A stretch of 64,000 bases of DNA from an uncultured Acidimicrobiaceae bacterium (GTDB taxonomy: Bacteria > Actinomycetota > Acidimicrobiia > Spongiisociales > SHLN01): assembly GCA_947259275.1 (NCBI GenBank), contig CAMYMH010000016.1, forward strand, positions 1 through 64,000, written 5' to 3'. The notes beneath the pieces were generated by a model, which saw only the letters and a list, made by a program, of their open reading frames with translations, had not been told where the DNA came from and ran no database searches. Below, piece after piece: positions 58,352-64,000 of this stretch (position 1 is its first letter; each line of letters opens with the position of its first letter). A program made the translations under genes and the position numbers.

Positions 58352-59361
58352 GCTGCCTCCAGTTGCTCGATCATTTTGGCGAGGACCTCGACGATCCGGA
58401 CCGAATAGCCCCAGCCGTTGTCGAACCAGATGATTGACTTGACCATGTTGCCGTCGACCACCAGGGTGGCCAGACTGTCGAAGTTGGCCGATTGCGAGGA
58501 TCCGATCACGTCCGACGAAACAATCGGGTCTTCGACGTACTCCACCACATCCGAATAGTGGGCGGCCACTTCCTTGCGGACGGTCTCGTTGACTTCCTCA
58601 CGGCTGGTCGCCGTTTGCACGAAGGCGACGAGATCGACGGTCGAGCCGTCCGGTACCGGGACGTTGAGTGCCATCGCCGACAGCTTGCCGGCCAGCTCGG
58701 GCATGACCGCGGTCAGGATTTCGGGCGAGTTGGTGCTCGCCGGGATGATGTTCTCCCCGGCCGCCCGGCTCGATCGGAAGCTCGACGTGGGTACGTCGGC
58801 CAAGCGAGCCTGGTTTGTGAACGCGTGGACCGTGGTGAAGAACGCCCGGTCCAATCCCCAACTCTGGTCAATGATCCGGAGGATTGGGGCGAGGGCATTG
58901 GAGGTATTCGACCCGAGCGAGACGACCTCCAGGTCGGGGGTCAGGACCTCGTCGTTTATCCCGCGTAGCAGAATCGGTACGTCGCCGGCTTCCTCAGGTG
59001 TCGAGGCGAGAATCACGCGTTTGGCACCCGCTTCGATGTGTTTGACGCACCACTCGCCAGTCCGGTATTTGCCGGTCGCCTGGATCACGACATCAACCCC
59101 GAGTTCGCCCCAGTCAACGTCTCCCGGCTCAGCGCCTGCGATGAACGGAATCGGGGTCCCATCGACCTTGAGCGTGGTCCCGTCCAACTCGACCGGCTTG
59201 GGAAAGCGCCCGTAGATGGAGTCGTATTTCAACAAGTAGGTGAGTGCGGCTGGATCGGCGATGTCGGCGATCGCAGCTACTTCTACCTCCCCGGCGGCAT
59301 CGAGTAGCCGGAAGACATTCCGTCCGATCCGCCCGAAGCCCATCAGGCCTACGCGCGCCAT
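58348..59361 (-). CDS. GAPDH-like protein lacking the catalytic cysteine
   Basis: This 337-residue protein is GAPDH-like from end to end: VGLMGFGRIGRNVFRLL, the NAD-domain VDVVIQATGKYRT, TTVHAFTNQARLADVP and FDNGWGYSVRIVEVL. The active-site motif SCTTNC is S-N-T-S-N-A here, with Asn152 (AAT at 58906-58908) in place of the catalytic cysteine and Ala in place of the second. TGC to AAT needs three base changes, so it is no sequencing slip. The reading frame is intact, with AGGAG 8 bases before the ATG. It cannot form the thioester intermediate, so it should not be a normal dehydrogenase; a regulatory, assembly or NAD-binding role is possible (inference). Coupled to gap by a 4-base overlap. Confidence 0.9.
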   Translation of the reverse strand: MARVGLMGFGRIGRNVFRLLDAAGEVEVAAIADIADPAALTYLLKYDSIYGRFPKPVELDGTTLKVDGTPIPFIAGAEPGDVDWGELGVDVVIQATGKYRTGEWCVKHIEAGAKRVILASTPEEAGDVPILLRGINDEVLTPDLEVVSLGSNTSNALAPILRIIDQSWGLDRAFFTTVHAFTNQARLADVPTSSFRSSRAAGENIIPASTNSPEILTAVMPELAGKLSAMALNVPVPDGSTVDLVAFVQTATSREEVNETVRKEVAAHYSDVVEYVEDPIVSSDVIGSSQSANFDSLATLVVDGNMVKSIIWFDNGWGYSVRIVEVLAKMIEQLEAA

Positions 59362-59442
59362 TGGTTCTCCTAGATTGGCTGGCCGACAGCCTACCGCCGC
59401 TGGGAACCGGCCGGTCGGCGCCCGTGATAACGTTCCAGGGTT

Positions 59443-60630
59443 GTGTCCGCCTTTCTCACACTTGACGATATCGACCTTGCCGGTGCCCGGGTGCTGGTGC
59501 GTTCGGACTTGAATGTGCCGCTCGCCGGCGGCCGGGTGGCGGACGATTTCCGCATCCGGTCGAGTCTGCCCACCATCGTTCGCCTGCGAGACGCCGGGGC
59601 CGTGGTCACCGTGGCCAGCCATCTCGGGCGGCCCGATGGGCGCGACTCCGATCTGTCGATGGCGCCGATCGCCGAGCGGCTTGGCGACCTCGGTGGGTTC
59701 CCGGTCATACAGCTCCCGGCTGTCGTCGGCGAGGAGGTGGAGGCGGCCATCGCGGCAGCTTCAGCCGGCGATGTGCTGCTGCTCGAGAACACCCGCTACG
59801 AGCCGGGGGAGACCAAGAACGATCCCCAGCTCGCCGAGCGTCTCGGAAGGCTGGGTGACTTCTTCGTGCTCGACGCATTCGGCACCGCCCATCGGGCCCA
59901 CGCCTCGACGGTCGGGGTGGCCGGGCACATGAAGTCGGTGGCGGGCCCGCTTCTGGCTGGCGAGGTCGAGGCACTCGATACATTGCTCGACCGGCCGGAT
60001 CGACCCTATGCGGTGGTCTTGGGTGGGGCCAAGGTCTCAGACAAGCTCGGAGTGATGCAAGCGCTGCTTCCCCGGGTCGACGCCATGCTGGTTGGAGGTG
60101 GCATGTGCTTCACCCTGCTGGCGGCTGAGGGATACGACGTTGGCGACTCGCTGCTCGAGGAGGAGATGGTGGACGAGGTGCGGGATCTGCTCGGTTCCAA
60201 ATGGGGGTCGCGAGTGACGCTCCCATCTGACATCGTGGTCGCCGATCGATTCGCCGAGGATGCCGAGTCTCGCGTGGTCCCGGCCACCAGGATGCCCGCC
60301 CGCGGCTTCGGCCTGGATATCGGGCCCGATACCGCCGCCCTGTTTGCTTCGGTCATCCGCGGAGCCGGCGCCGTCTTCTGGAACGGACCGATGGGGGTCT
60401 TCGAGTGGGAGGCGTTTCGTTCCGGAACCGAAGTCATAGCTCGCGCCATGGCGGATGCAAAAGCATTCACCGTCGCCGGCGGTGGCGACTCGGTGGCGGC
60501 GCTTCGCTCCCTTGGGCTCGACGACCAGATCTCACACGTCAGCACCGGCGGTGGTGCCGGCCTCGAATTCCTCGAAGGAGATTCGCTCCCGGGTCTCGTA
60601 GCACTAGAGAGGTGGACCCATGAGCCGTAA
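59443..60630 (+). CDS. pgk: phosphoglycerate kinase
   Basis: This 395-residue glycolytic kinase makes ATP from 1,3-bisphosphoglycerate. The substrate-binding VLVRSDLNVPL, SHLGRPDG and ENTRYEPGETKND are in place, as are GGAKVSDKLGVM and the ATP-binding TVAGGGDSVAALR. GTG start. Its 3' end overlaps tpiA by 11 bases. The 81-base divergent region to the gap pair must hold promoters for both directions; no clear -35/-10 pair stands out. Confidence 0.96.
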   Translation: MSAFLTLDDIDLAGARVLVRSDLNVPLAGGRVADDFRIRSSLPTIVRLRDAGAVVTVASHLGRPDGRDSDLSMAPIAERLGDLGGFPVIQLPAVVGEEVEAAIAAASAGDVLLLENTRYEPGETKNDPQLAERLGRLGDFFVLDAFGTAHRAHASTVGVAGHMKSVAGPLLAGEVEALDTLLDRPDRPYAVVLGGAKVSDKLGVMQALLPRVDAMLVGGGMCFTLLAAEGYDVGDSLLEEEMVDEVRDLLGSKWGSRVTLPSDIVVADRFAEDAESRVVPATRMPARGFGLDIGPDTAALFASVIRGAGAVFWNGPMGVFEWEAFRSGTEVIARAMADAKAFTVAGGGDSVAALRSLGLDDQISHVSTGGGAGLEFLEGDSLPGLVALERWTHEP

Positions 60631-61390
60631 GAGCTTCATCTGTGGCAACTGGAAGATGAATGCCACCCACCTCGATGCCATCCAAATGGTCCAGAAACTC
60701 AGCTATCGGCTGGAGCTGGCCGACTACGACCGGGTCGATGTTGTGGTGGCGCCGCCCTTCACATCTCTTCGCTCGGTTCAAACCGTCATCGAAGCCGACC
60801 ATCTCGCCATCCAGCTCGCCGCCCAGAACGCCCACTGGGAAGTTGCCGGCGCCTTCACGGGTGAGATCGCTCCGCCGATGCTGGCCAAGCTGGGAGTCGG
60901 CTCTGTCATCGTCGGCCATTCGGAGCGGCGACAGCTTTTCGGCGAGACCGACGACACCGTCAACCGGAAGGTGAAGGCGGTGCTGGCCGCCGGCATGGTC
61001 CCGATCATGTGCCTGGGAGAGACCCTCGAGGAACGAGAGGCGGGGGAGACCGAAGCGCGCGTGGCCGGTCAGCTGAGTGCCGGGCTAAGCGGCCTGTCCG
61101 CCGAGGAGGCGAGCGGTGTCATCATTGCGTACGAGCCGATCTGGGCGATCGGAACCGGGCGCACCGCCGAACCCGACGACGCCGGTGCGGTATGTGAGTT
61201 CTTGCGGAGACGGTTCGGCGACGAGTTCGGGGGCTCGGTTGCCGAGGGAGTCCGCATCATCTACGGCGGCTCGGTGAATCCCGGCAACATCGCCGCCCTC
61301 ATGGCCAAGAGCCACATCGATGGAGGCCTGGTGGGAGGCGCCTCCCTCGACCCGGACACCTTCGCCTCCATCGTGAGGTATTGGGTTTGA
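60620..61390 (+). CDS. tpiA: triosephosphate isomerase
   Basis: This 256-residue TIM barrel interconverts DHAP and GAP. The catalytic residues are visible: K12 in CGNWKMN, His in VGHSERRQLFGE and Glu in AYEPIWAIGTG. The phosphate-binding YGGSVNPGNIAALM and GGLVGGASLD complete it. ATG start, overlapping pgk by 11 bases. A perfect hairpin follows its stop by 2 bases. In most actinobacteria secG follows; here gpmA does. Confidence 0.96.
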   Translation: MSRKSFICGNWKMNATHLDAIQMVQKLSYRLELADYDRVDVVVAPPFTSLRSVQTVIEADHLAIQLAAQNAHWEVAGAFTGEIAPPMLAKLGVGSVIVGHSERRQLFGETDDTVNRKVKAVLAAGMVPIMCLGETLEEREAGETEARVAGQLSAGLSGLSAEEASGVIIAYEPIWAIGTGRTAEPDDAGAVCEFLRRRFGDEFGGSVAEGVRIIYGGSVNPGNIAALMAKSHIDGGLVGGASLDPDTFASIVRYWV

Positions 61391-61392
61391 GG

Positions 61393-61411
61393 GCCTTCGC
61401 TGCGCGAAGGC
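61393..61411. terminator. 8-bp hairpin after tpiA
   Basis: GCCTTCGC-tgc-GCGAAGGC is a perfect stem with a 3-base loop, 2 bases past the tpiA stop. It lacks a T-tract. It is of the same kind as the hairpins at 57314 and 62271-62812, so it may be a repeat element rather than a terminator. Confidence 0.4.
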
Positions 61412-61449
61412 GCCTTCGGTCCCCGGCGGCCAAAGAAAGGATCTGAGCC

Positions 61450-62202
61450 GTGACCCCTCCAAAACTGGTGCTTCTCCGTCATGGCCAGTCCACCTGGAAC
61501 CTCGAGAACCGGTTCACCGGATGGACCGATGTCGGCTTGACCGAACAGGGCGAGGAGGAGGCCCGGTCGGCCGGGCGCCTCTTGAGCGAGGAGGGCTACT
61601 CGTTCGACATCGTGTTCACCTCGCTGCAGAAGCGAGCCATCTTCACCGCCGACCTCACCCTCCAAGAGATGGAGTTGAGCTGGCTGTCGGTTGAGCGATC
61701 ATGGCGCCTCAACGAGCGGCACTATGGAGCACTGCAGGGACTGAACAAGAAGGAGACGGCGGACCAGCATGGCGCCGACCAGGTCCACGTCTGGCGGCGC
61801 AGCTATGACATTCCCCCGCCCGCACTCGAACCCGATGACGAGCGCCACCCGCGCCACGACCCCCGGTATGCGTTCCTTACTCCGGACATTTTGCCGGCCA
61901 CCGAGTGCCTGAAAGACGTGGTCGAGCGGATGATCCCGTACTGGCACGACGCCATCGTGCCGGCGCTCCGGCGGGGCGAGCGTCCCCTGGTGGCCGCCCA
62001 CGGCAACAGCCTGCGGGCGCTCGTGAAGCACCTCGATGGGATCAGCGACGAGGAAATCCCGTCGTTGAACATCCCCACCGGCATCCCCCTGGTTTACGAG
62101 TTGGACGATGACCTGGCGTCGCTGACCAGCTACTACCTGGGTGACCCCGAAGCCGCCCGGGCCGCGGCCGAGGCGGTGGCGAAGCAGGCGAGCGGGGGGT
62201 AA
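61450..62202 (+). CDS. gpmA: 2,3-bisphosphoglycerate-dependent phosphoglycerate mutase
   Basis: This 250-residue histidine-phosphatase-fold enzyme interconverts 3- and 2-phosphoglycerate. The phospho-histidine is H11 in [18 protein letters not shown]. The family insert [15 protein letters not shown] and the second histidine region [18 protein letters not shown] are intact. GTG start with AAGGA upstream. It extends the pgk-tpiA run and is the last gene before the hairpin-rich gap. Confidence 0.95.
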   Translation: MTPPKLVLLRHGQSTWNLENRFTGWTDVGLTEQGEEEARSAGRLLSEEGYSFDIVFTSLQKRAIFTADLTLQEMELSWLSVERSWRLNERHYGALQGLNKKETADQHGADQVHVWRRSYDIPPPALEPDDERHPRHDPRYAFLTPDILPATECLKDVVERMIPYWHDAIVPALRRGERPLVAAHGNSLRALVKHLDGISDEEIPSLNIPTGIPLVYELDDDLASLTSYYLGDPEAARAAAEAVAKQASGG

Positions 62203-62219
62203 GTGTTGAGCGCTTTCCT

Positions 62220-62270
62220 CCCCGCCCTGAGGGCGGGGTGGGTCCGCCGGAGGCGGAGTCGGGGTGGGGG
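62220..62270. repeat. hairpin module, short copy (51 bp)
   Basis: This copy matches the first 51 bases of the longer copies (62322-62372), with one difference. It contains CCCCGCCC-tga-GGGCGGGG and then TCCGCC-gga-GGCGGA. Confidence 0.9.
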
Positions 62271-62319
62271 GCAACCCTGCGGGTTGCTGAGGAGTTGCTA
62301 CGCGACTCCATAGGAAATC

Positions 62320-62474
62320 TTCCCCGCCCTGAGGGCGGGGTGGCTCCGCCGGAGGCGGAGTCGGGGTGGGGGAGGCCAAGAGCCAGCCACATTTCTGGAT
62401 TGTCGACATCGATATCTCCCCCCATCCGTCCTCGGAGCAAAGCTCCGAGTCCACCTTCCCCTCAAGGGGAAGGA
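62320..62474. repeat. 155-bp hairpin repeat, copy 1
   Basis: Four perfect hairpins follow one another: CCCCGCCC-tga-GGGCGGGG, CTCCGCC-gga-GGCGGAG, CTCGGAGC-aaa-GCTCCGAG and CCTTCCCC-tcaa-GGGGAAGG. A unique central part contains TCGACATCGATATC. It is matched almost exactly by 62502-62656. Confidence 0.92.
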
Positions 62475-62501
62475 GGTGGGGGGTAATGGTGGGGTGCTTT
62501 C

Positions 62502-62656
62502 TTCCCCGCCCTGAGGGCGGGGTGGCTCCGCCGGAGGCGGAGTCGGGGTGGGGGAGGCCAAGAGCCAGCCACATTGCTGGATTGTCGACATCGATATCTC
62601 CCCCTATCCGTCCTCGGAGCTTCGCTCCGAGTCCACCTTCCCCTCAAGGGGAAGGA
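62502..62656. repeat. 155-bp hairpin repeat, copy 2
   Basis: Same length and order as copy 1, 182 bases downstream. The few differences lie in unpaired or linker positions (loop TTC for AAA in the third hairpin, T/G and C/T changes in the linker), and all four stems are preserved. Confidence 0.92.
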
Positions 62657-62812
62657 ACACATTGCGAAGCTGTCGCCAAACCGGCTTCAGGCGGCTGAGG
62701 CTCGGCGCCGTTCCCGGCCTCACGGGCAACGAGCAACGCTCCTCGGCAGGCAGCGGGGTCGGTGCCAGCTTTGGAGTTGCGAAGCAACTCCCAAACAACG
62801 CCGAAGGCGTTG

Positions 62813-63766
62813 TCACCCGCTCCTCAGCCGCGGGTCGAGCGCGTCACGCAGGCCGTCACCGATGAAGTTGACGCTGATGACGGTCAGGGAGATGAGCGCT
62901 CCGGGCCAGATCACCCGCATCGGCGCGATTTCGAGGAACGGCACCGCGTCGAAAAGCAGCCGACCCCAGGTGGGGAAGTCGGACGGGAAGCCGAGGCCGA
63001 TGAAGGAGAGGAACGACTCGGTAATGATGGCGATGCCGACGCCGAGGGCCGCCGACACCATCACCGGGCTCAGCACGTTGGGGAAGATGTGGCGCATGAT
63101 GATGTTCCGTCTTCGGGTTCCGATGCTCTGCGCCGCCAGTACGAACTCCTGACGTTTGATGGCCAGGACCTCACCCCGGACGATGCGGGCCGTCTGCATC
63201 CAGCTGGTGATGCCAATGATGAAAACCACCAACAGAAAGATTCCCAACTCGGGCCCGAACCGCTCCCGGAGTGAGTCACGGAATAACAGGATGATCACCA
63301 GCAGCAGCGGCAAGACCGGCAAGGCGAGGAACAGGTCTGTCAGCCGCATCAGTAGGGCGTCCAGACGCCGGAAGAAACCGGCGAGGATACCAACGCCGGT
63401 CCCGATGAAGATTCCGAGCAGGGCCGCCGTGAACCCGACCGCAAGCGAGATCCTGCCTCCGACTAGAACCCTCGCCATGATGTCGCGTCCGATGGTGTCT
63501 GTGCCCATGAGGTGCTCCAGGGTCGGCCCCTGATTGGCGTTGGGGACGTCGATATCGAACGGATCGTGTGGATAAAAAATCGGCCCGACGAAGGCTCCCA
63601 GGACGATGATGGTGACAACGACCAAGCCGGCCATAGCCCCCTTGTGGCGCCGGAACTGCCGCCACACGTCGCCCCAGAGGGAGCGGTGCTCGCCGACTTC
63701 GGCGATCCCGCCATCTCCCAGGGTCTCCTGGGTGATCTCTTCGGCCCGCTCGTGGGTATCTGCCAT
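62813..63766 (-). CDS. ABC transporter permease, DppC/OppC type
   Basis: This 317-residue permease has an N-terminal cytoplasmic part, six membrane segments and the DppC/OppC marks: L-M-G-T-D-x-x-G-R-D-I-M-A-R-V-L-V-G-G-R-I-S-L and the EAA-type loop EFVLAAQSIGTRRRNIIMRHIFPNVLSPV. It ends with FIGDGLRDALDPRLR. It forms the channel for peptides, nickel or similar solutes with the DppB-like partner encoded upstream. GGGGA lies before its ATG. Substrate is undetermined because the binding protein and ATPases are outside the window. Confidence 0.93.
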   Translation of the reverse strand: MADTHERAEEITQETLGDGGIAEVGEHRSLWGDVWRQFRRHKGAMAGLVVVTIIVLGAFVGPIFYPHDPFDIDVPNANQGPTLEHLMGTDTIGRDIMARVLVGGRISLAVGFTAALLGIFIGTGVGILAGFFRRLDALLMRLTDLFLALPVLPLLLVIILLFRDSLRERFGPELGIFLLVVFIIGITSWMQTARIVRGEVLAIKRQEFVLAAQSIGTRRRNIIMRHIFPNVLSPVMVSAALGVGIAIITESFLSFIGLGFPSDFPTWGRLLFDAVPFLEIAPMRVIWPGALISLTVISVNFIGDGLRDALDPRLRSG

Positions 63767-63775
63767 GGAGTTCCC

Positions 63776-64000
63776 CTACTCGTATCTGATTCGGGGATCG
63801 AGGATCCCATATATGAGGTCGGCTACCAGGTTGAACAGCACAATCAGCACCGCGAAAATGAAGGTCAGCGTCTGGACCATCGGATAGTCGGCACCATTGA
63901 TGGCGCTGATCAATAGCTGCCCCAGCCCATTGATTCGGAAGATCTGCTCGGTGACGATGGCGCCGGCGAAGATTCCGGGGACCTGAAGCGCGATCAGCGT
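63776..64000 (-). CDS. ABC transporter permease, DppB/OppB type, C-terminal 74 residues (cut by window edge)
   Basis: The minus strand from base 64000 to a TAG at 63776-63778 reads ...VPGIFAGAIVTEQIFRINGLG, then ISAINGADYPMVQTLTFIFAVL and LVADLIYGILDPRIRYE. This is the typical end of DppB/OppB permeases. It lies 9 bases upstream of the DppC-like gene, the usual order. The N-terminal part is beyond the window. Confidence 0.92.
   Translation of the reverse strand, partial: TLIALQVPGIFAGAIVTEQIFRINGLGQLLISAINGADYPMVQTLTFIFAVLIVLFNLVADLIYGILDPRIRYE

Larger units (their letters stand above)
62203..62812. other. 610-base non-coding region packed with hairpins
   Basis: No credible gene is seen on either strand. 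The region holds three copies of a palindromic module (62220-62270, 62320-62474, 62502-62656) and further perfect hairpins: GCAACCC-tgc-GGGTTGC (62271-62287), GGAGTTGC-gaa-GCAACTCC (62773-62791) and CAACGCC-gaa-GGCGTTG (62796-62812), the last ending at the permease stop codon. Frames over it are low-complexity and repeat-derived. Confidence 0.85.

Noticed and set aside
62203-62812. Several open frames of 60 to 290 codons across the hairpin region
   Set aside because: They are made of the repeats themselves, read through palindromes in both directions, and lack ribosome sites or recognisable proteins.

Overview
The window is high-GC bacterial DNA with many GTG and TTG starts and many 1 to 4 base start/stop overlaps. 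Gene content and order point to an actinobacterium (Actinomycetota). The order trpE, trpC, trpB, trpA, polA, rpsA, coaE, uvrB, uvrA and the block uvrC-rapZ-yvcK resemble, from memory, the Mycobacterium/Streptomyces arrangement. A Tad pilus locus without a secretin fits a monoderm cell. A deep-branching group such as Acidimicrobiia is a guess; no 16S gene is present.

Layout. 1-5.6 kb: housekeeping and transport genes (a hotdog thioesterase fragment, xpt, a YciI-like protein, nth, a MATE exporter, an MFS transporter, csaA, ccdA). 5.7-13.9 kb: tryptophan synthesis, with trpE separated from trpC-trpF-trpB-trpA by ygfZ, an OmpR-type two-component system and a cytochrome c lipoprotein; trpD and trpG are not here. 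A tRNA-Leu(CAA) follows. 14.8-19.5 kb: five TadE/TadG-like envelope proteins. 19.5-23.8 kb: polA and rpsA. 24.2-32.2 kb: the Tad/Flp pilus machine (cpaB, cpaE, cpaF, a VWA-TadB fusion, tadC, a membrane protein and a 57-residue Flp pilin with a terminator). 32.2-34.8 kb: non-coding repeats followed by a NarL/LuxR two-component system on the minus strand. 34.8-37.5 kb: coaE and uvrB. 37.5-45.1 kb: a tightly overlapping surface-glycan operon (glycosyltransferases, two methyltransferases, a flippase). 45.0-52.6 kb: four polytopic membrane proteins resembling GT-C glycosyltransferases, two of them close paralogues, surrounding uvrA. 52.6-57.2 kb: a methyltransferase, uvrC, a possible 33-codon gene, rapZ and yvcK. 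57.3-62.2 kb: glycolysis, with two gap-type genes on the minus strand divergent from pgk-tpiA-gpmA. 62.2-62.8 kb: a dense cluster of hairpin repeats. 62.8-64 kb: the end of a Dpp/Opp-type ABC permease pair.

Points of most interest: the first gene of the gap pair encodes a GAPDH homologue whose catalytic cysteine is asparagine, and it is translationally coupled to an intact gap; whiA is missing from its usual place after yvcK; TadB is fused to a secreted VWA domain with a degenerate MIDAS; two paralogous membrane-protein genes share 52 identical bases; the gpmA-to-permease gap is a mosaic of perfect hairpins; a heptamer array of about 12 copies lies just past the response regulator gene.

All calls come from reading the sequence and remembered family signatures. 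No alignment or database search was run.
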